NCBI GenBank assembly: GCA_036346375.1 | Contig: CM070515.1 | Location: 15,832,423-15,896,422 of the forward strand | Length of the DNA: 64,000 nt | Reading direction: 5' to 3' | From: Guadua angustifolia | Taxonomy: Eukaryota; Streptophyta; Magnoliopsida; Poales; Poaceae | Shown: positions 45,301-57,641 of the stretch, in pieces | How positions within the stretch are numbered: the stretch's first letter is position 1 | Layout of the letters: each line of letters begins with the position of its first letter | Translations under genes and position numbers: made by a program | The notes under the pieces: generated by a model | Databases searched by the model: none | What the model saw: the letters and a program-made list of their open reading frames with translations, nothing else | Told to the model about the DNA's origin: nothing

Positions 45301-48300
45301 CATTTCCTTTGCCGAAAATGCCAATTTGCATGCGAAGTCTTGCAGGAAGCAGGATCATGAATGTTTATTAAGCTTTAAGCGTGACAAGATCTTCTTGGCC
45401 AACCATAAGATATGTACTTTGTTGTATCGTTAATTACAAAATTACTATTATATAATTTTATAGATTGAACTACTTGAGTGGCTTAGTCAACTCAGCACAC
45501 CACTACTTATTCCTCTGTTTGACCGTCCAAGTCTGAAAACTTCCCTTTTCCTGACGAAAAAACACACTTAACTACAGCATTGACTTTGTTGCCGTTTCAG
45601 ATGTAAAAAGTAAAAGAGAAAGGAAATTACTCAAGGATATGTACAACTGTGTCATTATCAAGAGAAGTGTTGCCATCTTGCATCACTGTCCATGTAATCA
45701 ATATTAATAAACAGTGGTGTGATGCTTCCCATCTTAATAAATAATTTTCTTGAAGGAACACTATGAGTAATATATTGTCTGTACTTTGTGCTAATGAGGA
45801 CAAAGAGCAACCTGTAAGCTAATCTCGTTTACCTGTGCAGACAAAAAGGCTATGCCAAGAGAGAACACTGTGTGTGTGCATAGTAGAAAAATCTCAATCT
45901 AGAATAAGAGAAAAGATACACCAAAAGTTCTCTTCTTGCTATAAAGAAGTTTGAAAAGAGGACTAGATTGGAGTGATGCTACCTCTAGTAGCTGCTTAAT
46001 ATAAAACTTGAAAATTAATCAATAAATGGCAATAGTTACTGGAAAATGCATCTATAGTTTAGTTTATAATGTGTGGACATTTTTCTCTAAGCTTGCGTGG
46101 ATATTGCTTCTTCTGATCTACTAAAAGGACATCAGTAATACTACAAAAGGACACATTCATGTGGCCTGTTGGGTTAGTGTTGTCAAATGGATCTGATTAT
46201 TAAACAATATGGTTCAATTTTTAAGATTCTTCGACAAATGCAAATACAAATATATATAAGGGTCTGTTTGATTTTGCTTTTGATTCTGGATTATAGCTCC
46301 AAAAGCAGAATAAAAAACAAACAGTCCGATTCTAGATTTCGATTCTCACAATCCAACTCACCCAGATACACTGGAATCCACAATCCACTTCATATGTGCT
46401 TTTGGATTCCAGCTTTTAGAGAATCAGTTTCTCTATAATCACAATCCAAAATCAACTTTTAGAGAATCTAAAACAAAAACAAATAGCTCTAAATTTTGTA
46501 TTATTGTTCCAATGAATGTGCTAAGAAGACAGCCACATGGTCGTTGTGCCCTCACTTCTACCCATACTACGTCAACACTAGTAGCACATGGATTTGCTTT
46601 TCCTTATTTTCCACTGTTATAACCATGTTACCATTCAAACTCAAGTCAAGTTTATAAACTACCAAAACCAAAACTAAAATGGAAGTTATTACAACAGTGA
46701 GAAGATGTATTAACCTTTTTTACCAAAATTCCACAGTGTAATTTAACTTAAATAATAATCACACCAGACAAAACATTTAAACTCCAAAATGATTTTATCT
46801 TGGAGTAAAAATTTCCTCCTTACCTAGGATTCCACCACCCAAAAGGAGAAACACCATGATAGTAATGATCAATTAAACTACTAACATGCAACCAAACCCC
46901 ACTAAAAAACTAAAACTAACATTTTTTAGCTCAAATCTCCATGTAGCAAGACCATACAAATAAAATGGGAGCTCTTAAGTCTACAAGACGAGAAAACATC
47001 AAACATCAAAAGCCTACAACCACATAGCGCAACAGTTGCCACCCCCACTCTGTGCTCCACTGTGTTGCCGCGCTCCCATTGGCCGCGATGGGCTCCTGCC
47101 TCTCCTCCCAACCGGACCCCGCCGGCGGCGCCGCGCCGGCGTGGCCGCATCGGTGGAGGAAGAGGAGCCACGGGGTGCGGGACGGCGCGGCTGCGGGCGG
47201 TGCCTGCTCCAGCGGCGGGGCCGGCGGCAAGAAGCTACCCGGCGGCGGCGCCGGCGGAGAGATGACGGAGGAGGAGCTCGCGCGGGTCGCCGGGAGGATG
47301 AGCGCGAACGGCGCGAGCGCGGCGGCGTGCCTTCATACGCAGCAGGGGCGGAAGGGCACCAACCAGGACGCCATGGTCGTGTGGGAGGTGAGCTAGTAAC
47401 CGCTAATTTTTCTTGCTTGGTGATTTTTTCCGGTGGATCCTGACTCCTGGTCAGTGGCGTTTGGTCCATGAGCGATTCTTGGTTCCAAAAGAGCCGCCTT
47501 TTTTCGCCATGGCGTACGGTTTAGAACGTAAGTGCTTGCGTTTACTCTTCGAAGTCTTCTCTGAGCTCATCGTGGTAATGGCTTGGTTGGGCTTGGATTG
47601 CTAGTCGATTTAGATTTCAAGTGTTGTTTGGTTCAAGAGGAGAAATCAACTTTTGTAACGGAGTGTTTGATTCGAAATGAAAAGGTTTTTGGTTTTAAAT
47701 GGTGTTTTTTCCCCGTTGCTCTTCTCTGAGTTGATCTCAGCAATGGTTTGGATAGGTTCGGATTTGCGGTGGAATTGCAGCAGTTCTAGCATTTTTATTT
47801 GATCCGAAAGGAAGCATCTTTTTGCTCTACTGGATTGCTTGATTTGAAATGCGAAGAATTCGGCTTTAGATTATTTGAGCTTTAATCTGAAAGTAAGAAG
47901 TTCTTAAAGTTGGTACTATTGAATTATATATATCGAACTTTTTCCGTGGTAGTTATGAAGATTTCTGATACTTTTACATTACAAGTTTTCTGATAGATGG
48001 GACATGAATTGGTTGCGATGTTGGAGCATTCTGCTTGCCATTGCCTTGATTCAAAACTTTGTGTATAGTGCAAGCGAGATCCTTTCCTGTGATCCTTGGC
48101 AAACTTTTCCACCTTTCTTTTTTTTTTTTGGTTCTGTTTTATTTAAAGAATGGTATACGTTTGCTGTTTTCTTGAATTGGATGTGCTTGGGAGGTCAAGT
48201 TATTTGCTGGGGCTAGTAATAGCTGGCTTGTTCAATTTAGGGTCCATCCCAATCAGTTAACCAATTCCGCATTAGTTTCGTGAATAAGTAAACAAGTGCT

Positions 48301-51300
48301 ATATTGGGCCATTACACTATAGGCTGTTATGATCCTAATCTGCTAATAGGTCGAGATTAACTAAAGGGAGGGATGAAGTACAATTAATGGATATTTTCTC
48401 ATTTCTTGAGACCTATGACTAGCTAAACGTATGTAGGTATCTAAGAATATCTTGTGTGCATTATTTTAACAAGTCAAACTAGTAAAGGCATCCATTTTCT
48501 AAGATGCATGGCGGATCATGTTCTTCAGAGGACAGTAAAGAGAAATTATGCAGGTAGATTCTCAGAATAGTGCTATTGATTGCTAATAGTCAAAGAAAAA
48601 AGGTACTTCCTTTATTAGAGTGAGAGGTACTTCTCTGTTGAAATTGAGTTTTTATATCTATCCTTGGGGGTTTTATTTTGTTCTCTCTGATAATCTCCTC
48701 ATATTCCTTTTTTTAAAGGTCAGTTATACCAGAAGTCACATTTCTATTCATCTTTCCACATTTCATTGTGAATACATAATAATCTTGTAGGCACTATTTG
48801 ATGCCTTGCTAATAGAATTTTTCTTAATGTAGGAATATTCTCATAAATTAAAGATTGTCAGTTGCACCGGTCGTGAAACGGGCCTACTGAATTTATATTG
48901 TTACATGGCATAATGCCCTGTGAGTTGACTAGTTCCATGCCATGAATGATTGGGTGTTCATTTGATATCTTTTCCTTGCCTAGCTACTAAGTTTCTCGAT
49001 AGTTTCTTTTGTACTATTTGAAATCTGTTTATCAGATTTCTTCGTAGGTGCATTTCCTACATTTATCCCTTCAAAATCCCATATGCCTGTGAGGTCACTC
49101 TATACCATTATACCATATTCTTAATATTCCATGGTGAAAACATGAATATACTGGACAAATAAGATTCCAGCAATACAGTTTGTTGTAACCTGGGCATCTC
49201 TTCAATACTTTTTGCATGATAGTGAAGTGCATGGCTACATTTACTTTAAAACTAATTAACGATAGACACTAGTAGCTGATCAGATCACTTGATACTGGAA
49301 GGGAAAAATGAGGCACTTATATTCCAGTAAATGCCTTACTTATTCACTTGACTGCTATGTGATGTCGCCTTGCTTTTACTGCAGAGTTTCAATTCAAGTG
49401 ACAGCGTCTTCTGTGGTGTCTTTGATGGTCATGGGCCATATGGTCATTTTGTTGCCAAGAAAGTTAGAGATTCTCTTCCTGTCAAGTTACACACACAATG
49501 GAAAACCAGTGCTAGTGGGGGCACTAGTCCTCATCAAAACAGAAGCATTTCTGGAAATATGAACTCTGAAGAAACAGCATCTGTTGTTGATGATGAATGG
49601 GATGAATCTGTTGATGCTGATGGGAGTGAAAAGCTACCTGAGAAGTTCCTTCCACTTAAGCAGTCTTATTTCAAGGCTTTCAAATTGATGGACAAGGAAC
49701 TCAAGCTGCATCCTACAATTGATTGCTTTTGTAGTGGTACTACAGCAGTCACATTGGTAAAACAGGTGATGTATACTTATAACATATCCTAGTGTTTGTA
49801 CTTTGTAGATAACTTACTGATTGAAGTTTTTGAAAAAGTGGTAGAAATAGAACTTAAATTATGGATGAACTGGACGTGGCTTATTCTCCAGGGATGGGAT
49901 CTTGTAGTTGGAAACCTTGGGGACTCGAGAGCAATAATGGGGACATGGGATGCCTCCAACAATCTAACTGCTGTACAACTCACTGTTGATTTGAAGCCTA
50001 ACCTTCCCAGTATGTTCATCTGTCTTTGATCATTTCATTGGGTACCTTGGGTTTGAATATTTTTGTTAGTTGTGCATTTATGACCTTTTCCTCCACTTCT
50101 TTCCTCAATATGTCTCTGTTCAAACTATCATTTTACTATAATTTAGTTATAATTACTTGTCCAAATTGATCACTTTCTTTTGGTTGTTGTAATCTTTAAG
50201 CTTCATTTGTTATTCTTCAGGGGAAGCTGCGAGGATCCAGCAATGTAGAGGAAGAGTTTTTGCTCTTCAGGATGAACCAGAAGTTGCCAGAGTATGGTTG
50301 CCAAATAGTGACTCTCCTGGATTGGCAATGGCAAGAGCTTTTGGAGACTTCTGCCTCAAAGATTATGGTTTAATATCAGTTCCAGAGATATGCTATCGGC
50401 GTCTTACTGAAAAGGATGAGTTTATAATATTAGCCACTGATGGGGTATTCTTCTTATCACCTTATTTAAAATGGTACTCCAAATTAGAAATTTCACTTTT
50501 TAATTGAATACATCTGAGCTCTCCAATGAATCAACTATTTTATAAGGGATAGATAAGTCATAACTGCATTGCATGTACATATAACGGTTCTTAGGGCTTG
50601 CAAAAAATGCTCAGAATTCAGCATGCACTTCTAGCTTTTGCGCCCAAGGGTTAAGACTTTGCTACTAGGTTTCCTGGTTTGCTTTTTGGTTAAACCACCA
50701 TGTCTCTCCTGAAGTCTAAACCTTGACAGTATTAGTCTACAGAGCAGGGGCATTTCTACATAATTTGTGCTTAGATGGAGCAATATGTAAAAACATATTT
50801 AATAGGTCAGATGGTTCGCAGCCTTAAAAAATAATATGGAAGGGAAGTTTCCTTGGAAAATTAGCCAAAAAAGGTGGTCACTCTGAATTTTACCCTCTGG
50901 TTTTAGACAAGTCTATGGTCTTATGTGCTTTTGTTATTCAAGATGCTTTGGCTTTTGTACTTTTTTCCCTTCTATGCAAATAAGACCAAGAAATTCACCT
51001 TTACCATAATCCATGGTTGTGCATTGATTAAAGACAGAAAATTGCTACTTAATCCCTAGGGAGTAGTTTATTTTCATAGGTTTGCACAGAAAGGTGTTTC
51101 ATCCTTCAGTTGCTTCAATTCTGTTATATTAGAAAAACTCGATGGCTGTAGGTTTGGGACGTTCTGTCAAACAAGGAGGCTGTTGATATTGTAGCTTCAG
51201 CCCCATCTCGAGCAACAGCTGCCAGGGCTCTTGTTGATTGTGCTGTCAGATCTTGGAGATTGAAGTTCCCAACATCAAAGAGTGATGATTGCGCTGTTGT

Positions 51301-51380
51301 GTGCTTATTCTTGGACCATGAAAAGTCTACCGACACGGTTCAAGAGAGTGAACCCAACAAGGAAACGGCAGAACCCGTCG
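41158..51380 (+). repeat. Tandem duplication D2, unit 2 (10.2 kb)
   Basis: Direct repeat of unit 1 that continues without a break into the rest of the PP2C last exon. It therefore carries the original right side of the breakpoint, and unit 1 the original left side. Divergence is uneven: high at about 42330-43490, very low across the PP2C upstream region and introns. Confidence 0.95.
46258..46489. mobile_element. MITE with GGGTCTGTTTG end, D2 unit 2
   Basis: It begins AAGGGTCTGTTTG and ends AAACAAATAGCTCT, a roughly inverted pair typical of small grass hAT MITEs, with inner palindromic GATTCTGGATTATAG and GGATTCCAGC motifs. The unit 1 version (36057-36292) has the same body but lacks or alters bases at CAG, CTG and CCAGC sites. 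Confidence 0.55.
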
Positions 51381-51715
51381 AGGAGGCTTTGATCCCAGAT
51401 GCCAGTGCTAAGGTTGATCAAGACATTGCAGATGTATGCGTACATATCTCCAGTGTAGAGCAAATCACCGAGCCCACATTGGAACACACTAACACACTAA
51501 GAGATGTTGATGAGATTGTACCGGTAGACGAACCTCCCATCTCCAAGGAACCCGAAAGGTGCGGGTCTACCCGCAGCCTGGCCGATTGCATATCCACAAA
51601 TGAGGAGGAAGAATGGTCTGCACTCGAAGGCGTGACACGGGTAAACTCCCTCTTGAACCTCCCCAGAATACTGTCAGGTGATAAGAGATCGACCAGCTGG
51701 AGGAAGCGACGATGA
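47088..51715 (+). CDS. Protein phosphatase 2C (PPM family), membrane-anchored type
   Basis: Predicted Mg/Mn-dependent Ser/Thr phosphatase of 528 residues. Exons: 47088-47387, 49385-49765, 49892-50009, 50221-50444 and 51152-51715, all with GT-AG introns and consistent phases. The N-terminus MGSCLSS has Gly2 and Cys4 as expected for myristoylation and palmitoylation, pointing to the plasma membrane. Metal and active-site motifs are in order: GRKGTNQDA (about 87-95), FDGHGPYGH (113-121), LGDSRA (236-241), GLAMARAFGDF (300-310), ATDGVWD (338-344) and SDDCAVV (385-391). The acidic tail, 400-528, is poorly conserved in the family. Plant clade E PP2Cs have this N-terminus and exon pattern (established knowledge); the assignment to that clade is an inference. 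Exon 1 is GC-rich with a Gly/Ala linker. All key residues are present, so it should be active. Confidence 0.93.
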
Positions 51716-52340
51716 ACATCAAGAAAACCCATCTTCTCCGGCGAAATCATGTTGGTTGCACGCAGAAAGCACATTTCAACCGATGCCGGCATTTTCAGCC
51801 AAGTGCATGAAACATTCTTCTGTCTCTAGGATTTGTTGTAGCCGATTTGTAGGTTTCTTCCCCCCCGGATTATTGTAGGCAGGCAGGCTTGTACATTCCA
51901 GATTGTTTGTTGTTCCTTGTGCTCTTGTCAGGAGGTGTTCCATGCTTGGGCTTCTTTACTTGTTTGTGTATAAGAAAGTTTTTGTTCTGTGGGAAGCTGT
52001 TTTCTAAATCATGTAAGACCTCCTCCCCTCTAATGGTGGATGGATGTTCGCCTGCTGTTGCTGTATTAGAACGAGAATTCAAGCCTATATGTACTAGGTC
52101 ATGATTTTTCACCTGTAAGCTTCTTTAACTTACACATTTCATGTGGACTTCACCGATCCTTTCTCAAGATTTTTTCCTTTTTCATGTAAATCTCGTGCTC
52201 TTCGCATCATCCTTGAATTAGGAAGCACAAGAAACTTTGTGTGAAATGCACTAATAATTCATCGAGGATATGTCAAAATCTTATGTCCAAATGAACTTGG
52301 AACGTAGGAAAATGGTACAATTCCAACGTGAACCCTGCGA
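51716..52340. other. 3' flank of PP2C
   Basis: A long 3' UTR-like region follows the stop. Polyadenylation signals are not clear. No frame is convincing, and nothing repeated is seen before the CWC25 promoter begins near 52340. Confidence 0.4.
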
Positions 52341-52510
52341 AAACCCTATGGGCCTAGACGGCCCAATTGCTCGCGTTTGGCACGACGGGCTCGGCCCGAA
52401 ACGGCCAACACAGGCCGTTTGCCTGCCGAGTACGCTTTCCTTCGCCTAAGGCACACTAGAGGCGGCTAGCATTGTTGACTGTTCCGTCGCTGTCGCTGAC
52501 GTGGTGGGCC
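52341..52510 (+). promoter_or_regulatory. Telo-box and site II elements upstream of CWC25
   Basis: AAACCCTA (52341-52348) is followed at once by TGGGCC (52349-52354), then GGCCCA (52360-52365) and TGGGCC (52505-52510). Telo-boxes together with TGGGCY site II elements mark plant genes for RNA processing and translation that are active in dividing cells (established knowledge). Their use here is an inference. Confidence 0.6.
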
Positions 52511-52654
52511 AGGTCCACTCGTTCACTAGCCACAAATCAACCGCCCGAAGAGGCGGCTTCGCTACCCCTCGATCTCTTCTTCCTCTCTCTCGTTTCGAAG
52601 CAGACGCAAAGAAGAGGAGGGGAGAGGCCGGCAGGGGAAGAGGCGCGCCGCTGC

Positions 52655-52668
52655 TAGGGTTAGGGTTT
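52655..52668 (+). promoter_or_regulatory. Telo-box in the CWC25 5' UTR
   Basis: TAGGGTTAGGGTTT lies about 35 bases before the ATG in a pyrimidine- and GA-rich leader, a typical position for this motif in plant housekeeping genes. Confidence 0.6.
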
Positions 52669-52703
52669 CGAGAGAGGGAGGGGAGAGAAAGCGGGCTGCC
52701 ACC

Positions 52704-55329
52704 ATGGCGATGAAGTTTTTGAACAAGAAGGGGTGGCACACGGGGAGCCTCCGCAACGTGGAGCGGGTGTGGGTGGCGGAGCAGAAGGAGAAGGAGGAGC
52801 AGCGCAAGATCGAGGAGTACAAGAAGCAGATCAAGGAGGAGAAGGACAAAGCCGAGTATCGCGCCCTCCAGGAGAAGGCGGGGCTCAAGCCGTAAGTCTC
52901 GTCTTGGTCTCGATTGGATCGTCCGGCTAGGGTTTCGGGGCGATTTGGGTCTGGGGAATTTAAGCTTGGGGCGGGGTTCGCTGATGCGTTCTGCGCGGTG
53001 GTTTAGGTTTTTGGTTCGATTCGTTTCGGTAGATTTGGGGTTGCTTCGATTTGGTTGGGGCGCGAGTGCATGTGCTCTAGATCGCGTTCTTGTGGATTTG
53101 GGCAAAAAATTGTAGACTTCGTTTTTTTTATCTTTTGGAACTTGGTGTAAAATTACTGCTTAGGAGGCTTCATCCAACTATAAGCTAAGCGTTAGGGTTT
53201 GGAATGTTGGACCTGTTCACTTGGATTCGACGCTTCTTCTGGTGAACTAATTTCGTTCCTGCAGGGCGCAGGAGAGATTGGACTTCCTCTACGAGTCGGG
53301 GTTGGCTGTCGGCAAGGGGAGCTCGGAAGGATTCCAAGCATTGCAGCAATCTGCCCCAACAGCAGCTGCCTCTTCTGTCCAAGCGAGTGCTGCTAGTTCC
53401 TCCAAGGTAGTGCTGCCTTTTGTTCCCCTCCCTCTCGGTTACTGTAATCGCAATAGTTTTTCTGATCAGTGTTCTTGGATTACATGCAATTTGTAGATGA
53501 GTCCGATAGAAAAGTTATGGTTGTTGCCTATGCAGGGATGGGGCAAGGTTCTCTCAGATAGGAAGAGTGTTAAATCAATGTAAAGAAATTAAACTTAGGT
53601 TGTAACCACACAATTCATTGTTACAATGCTTCCATAGTAAATGATGTGCTGAGTATGCTAAGCTAGGAGATTCTTAGCTATTGTCATGAACCCATGATAT
53701 GAGGTCATGCTGTCACTCAGAGGCAGAATATTGCAATCTGTATCATTTCATCATCATTTTGGTACTTAAGGAAATATGACAAAATATGTGGATCATTCCA
53801 CATATGCAGAGTGCAGTGTTAGAGATGCATTTGGGAAGTGTTTGCCTAATAGTAGAACCTTGAATTCAACACTGAACTATGCACTAATGCACACATCGCT
53901 TACGCGCTAACAAAAATTATCACATCACTATCACGATACAATTAAATGCTAACAACAGTTATCACATCACTATTATGATACAATTGCTTTTGCAGTCACA
54001 ATGCTTATCTTGTTCTCTTTGGATGTTTCAGGCAGCTGCTCCAGGAGCTTTATTTGAGGATAAGCCCCAATCTGCAAATGACGCATGGAGAAAACTACAC
54101 TCTGATCCTCTACTGCTAATAAGGCAGCAGGAGCAGGATGCCATTGCAAGGATTAAAAACAATCCAATCAAGATGGCCGAGATAAAGAAATCAGTAAGTT
54201 CTATTTTCCTTTCTTTTAATGTGGAATTATGGCCGCTAAGTAGCTTCCAAATAGCAACCTATTGGATAGCTTCTAAGGATTTTCATCTGAACATACTCCC
54301 TGACACAATCTTGCTCTGGTGTAGGTGGAAGCTGAGAAAAAGCAAAAGGAAGAAAAGAAAGACAAGAGAATGCACAAGAAGCATCGCCATCAAAAGTTGA
54401 AAAGTAAGAGGCGTCACTCAAATGAAAATTCAGATTTAGAGGAAATAAATGTTGGCAAGGATGAGAGAAGAAAGAGAGTTCATTCTTCCCCAGAGCATAA
54501 GAGGGAAGATAGAAGGTCAAGGCATGAGAAGAAAGACCATAGACAAGATTCATCAGATTCAGAAGATGATGTACCAAGGAGAAGACGGCAGGAGTTGTCG
54601 GTTGATGAATCAAGGAGAAGACAACATGAGAAGAAAGATGGCAGACAAGATTCGGAAGATGATGTACCAAGGAGAAGACAGCAAGAGTTATCAGATGATG
54701 AACCAAGGAGAAGGCGGCATGAGATATCGGAAGATGGGGAACCAAAGAGAAAACGGCAGGAGATGTCAAAGCATGATGAGCGTTCACGACGGGATCGCTC
54801 AGATGCTGATGATAGGAAAAGGAGACATTACTTACCAGCAGACCACCACCATGCTTATCCAAAGCATGACAGTTCAGACACAAGGAAAAAAAAAGTGGAA
54901 GATGGGCGGAAGAGCGGCAATTCCAATTCTGAACACCGTTCCCGTTCTGAATTAGGCTCCGAAGACCAACGTAAGCAAGAAAACCAAGAGGGCAGGAACA
55001 ATGGGCCTACACCCAACCGTCGACGGGGTGTCCACCATATGTCGGAAGAGGAGAGGGAAGCTCGACTGCGACAAATGCAGGCTGACGCTGAGGTCCATGA
55101 AGAGCAGAGGTGGAAGAGGCTCAAGAAAGCTGCAGACGACGATGCCAAAGAGGCGGCAACCGTGAATGCAAACCAATTCAGAGGGAAAAACTTCTTAGAA
55201 GATGAAAAGAAGAGCATATTTGGAACTAAGAAGGGCGGCAGCGCCACAATCGAAGAGAGCATCCGGCGCCGCGCTTATTATTCTCAGGGTGGCAGTGATG
55301 CGCATGAGAGCAATGCGTTCAGGCGGTGA
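52704..55329 (+). CDS. CWC25: Pre-mRNA splicing factor CWC25 homolog
   Basis: A 498-residue nuclear protein that by homology joins the catalytically activated spliceosome and helps the first splicing step. Exons: 52704-52891, 53265-53406, 54032-54193 and 54325-55329. The N-terminus AMKFLNKKGWHTGSLRN, then VWVAEQKEKEEQRKIEEYKK, is the CIR-N (CWC25 N-terminal) domain, about residues 2-50. LFEDKPQSANDAWRKLHSDPLL follows in exon 3. Exon 4 encodes a long Arg/Asp/Ser/Glu-rich segment with imperfect repeats (DDVPRRR..QELS, about 240-310), then the conserved EEREARLRQMQADAEVHEEQ, RWKRLKKA and a C-terminus ending FRR. The start is set by the AMKFLNKKGW motif directly after an ATG in a good context (CCACCATGG). 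The first exon is GC-rich. It converges with PEX5. Confidence 0.9.
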
Positions 55330-55576
55330 ATCCCTGAAGCATTTGCTCAGGCCTCATCAATGCGTACTGCACTTGCTGGCTCTGGCTTCATGTTATGCTG
55401 CGTGAATTTTGTTTTAATGTTATGTACAATGTATCTCCCAGATCTTTTTAATCCATAAATTGTGTACCAATATTAAGTACAATTTTTCTATATGATACAT
55501 TTGTCAGTTAAGGAATGATTGCATGAGGTCTGATACTGTGACTTTGACTAGTTTATATATTCTGCCCTATGAGTTA
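55330..55576. other. CWC25 3' flank
   Basis: AT-rich 3' UTR-like sequence with ATTTTTCT and AATCCATAAATT stretches. Nothing else is seen. Confidence 0.4.
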
Positions 55577-57009
55577 TCTAAAATTCAACCCTCAACTACA
55601 GAGTCAAATACTTGACCCTGCTCAGCTGCCAATATCGAGCAACTCACACCCCCGAGACAATTCCATTCCGGTTTCGTCGAACTGGCATGGTGCGCATGTG
55701 GTGGTGGTTTCAACGTATAAGACGGTTTTCGGTTTGACATGGCAGCCTAGTAGGCAAAATCACATGAAATATGGCGATGAGCAGCAGCTTCGCGCGCCCA
55801 AAGATGTGCGATGGTGACCTCGTCGGGGGAGCCAGCTGAGTGGCAAGTGAGTTAACCTGGGCGGTGGGGTTCTTGTAGCCAAAACGTGATGGAGAGGGCG
55901 GCGCAGAGAATAGGAGGAAGAGGGGAAACCATTGGTGATGGGACATCAGAAAATTTACTCACCGACGATGAAGAAATCGAGGCGGCGGAGAGATGATCGG
56001 AGTTGGGGAAGAATGTCTCGGTGACGACAATGCGGTGGCGGGGAGCCGAAATTAGTTGAGGGCTTTTGCTGTTGAAGTGTGCTTGTGCACCACAGTGGTC
56101 GCCTGGACCTGGTACAAGCTAAGAAGAGACAGGATTGCGCGGCCACAAATCCATGGACGCGGCGGGACTACGGCCGGCACGACGCCATGCAGCAACCAGA
56201 GCATGTGCCCGGCAGCAATCAAATTTGGACTAAATTAAGATAAAAGCTGCTCCCTCTCGCTTGATTTATTGCCTACGGTGGTGCTTGTGCATGATTTGTA
56301 ATGCTTCTTGTGCGGAACTTGGGTGATGTGGGCAGGAACGGTGCCAAGGGGTGCCGGGTATGTCTGATTTTTTAAAAATTTAAAATGTATTATAAAATTA
56401 TCTTTTTTAATGGATTAAATTTGTTGATTGAATTTATAGATTATCTTTTTAATGAACTAAATTTGTTGATTGAATTTGTTTCAATTTTCATGTTTTGGGA
56501 TTTTTTAAGGCCTTAGAATTATTTGTATTGTACTTTTAGTAAATTTTAAATATATGTGTTGAATTTATGATATTCTAAAATAATTGTATAAGATTACGTA
56601 GTTATACGTATAAAATATGCCTATTAACGAAAATTTTCTAAATGCAGAGTGGACGAGGCATCGTACTAGCCGCATGGTAGCCGTGGAAGGCACGATGCAG
56701 CGTGTTAACTGCTAATTTCAGGGCGGGGCTTGACTAATTTCGATGCGACAGTGGAGTTTTGCCTTTTGCGAGCACGAGAGAGAGGGAAGAAAAGATAGAT
56801 GATAGGAAGAAGAGGAAAAGGACAGGGGCAGACTGGTGTGCCCACTAATTTTTTTTCTTAATTATTTGCTGACTCAAATGGCTAGGCTGCCAAGTCTGTG
56901 CCACGTCACTTAGAACCAGCTTCGAATAAGCTCAGGGGGGTGAATACCCGGTATGGATGGTTGAGAGGTGTCGATTACCCCATTCTGTAGTTGAGAATTG
57001 AATTTCAGA
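55577..57009. mobile_element. Non-autonomous TIR element between CWC25 and PEX5
   Basis: The 26-base ends are imperfect inverted repeats: TCTAAAATTCAACCCTCAAC (then TACAGA) on the left at 55577-55602, and the complement of TCTGAAATTCAATTCTCAAC (then TACAGA) on the right at 56984-57009. Four or five mismatches are present. The CCTCAACTAC phrase is common at the ends of grass DNA transposons. The interior is half GC-rich with short frames on both strands, half AT-rich, with no transposase. A target duplication is not clear. Confidence 0.6.
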
Positions 57010-57641
57010 CAAATGCGATAATTCAGAGGTTAAATGGACTTATTTTTCTTTGCAGAATTTTCGTGCTGGACCTCAGAATTGGGAAATAAGGCAAGCGATT
57101 GGCGGTCTAGGTGGGCCTTTCATGTGGCTGGGCTTGTTGGTTTGAATGAGCCGACTAGTTGGGCCTGTTTGTTTGAATGGGCCGACTAGGGTGTATAACT
57201 GGGCCGGTAGAGGGCACCTTACAAATCGCAACGTTTACAGCGTTCTGTGCACAAATCAGTTTTTTTTTTTTAATTCACAGTTGCCCCCAACAAAAACTTC
57301 AACTGCAACCACTTCATCATGAAAGTTTTTATTCCACCATTCTTTTATTCTTTTGCGCCTCTTGTATACAGGATTACAGATGTTGTCCACCGGTTCCCAC
57401 CATTCCCTTCTGACATGGGATTTCACAGCTACAAATTGGGTGTCGATCTTGATTTTCTATACAATGCCGCGCCTTGTTGAACAGAAAAGCAATCAACACA
57501 AAGATCACACGAACACAATGACGACCAATTTGCGTCTTTCCCGTTCCAAGCCAAGAATGCTGTCCATCATTTTGCTAGTTTTCCCCTTTCTATCCGGATG
57601 GGGGGTCTGATGAGCAAGTGCCAACATCTACGATGTAGAAC
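57010..57641. other. PEX5 3' flank
   Basis: It includes TGGGCC/GGGCCG phrases at 57110-57205 of unknown meaning, a T10 run near 57260 and ordinary AT-rich DNA. It probably contains the PEX5 3' UTR on the minus strand. Confidence 0.4.

Noticed and set aside
52446..53105. 219-residue minus-strand frame
   Set aside because: It is the antisense shadow of CWC25 exon 1 and its GC-rich leader.
54236..55262. Minus-strand frames of 215 and 135 residues opposite CWC25 exon 4
   Set aside because: Antisense shadows of the repetitive charged segment; HHLP-type repeats mirror the sense repeats.
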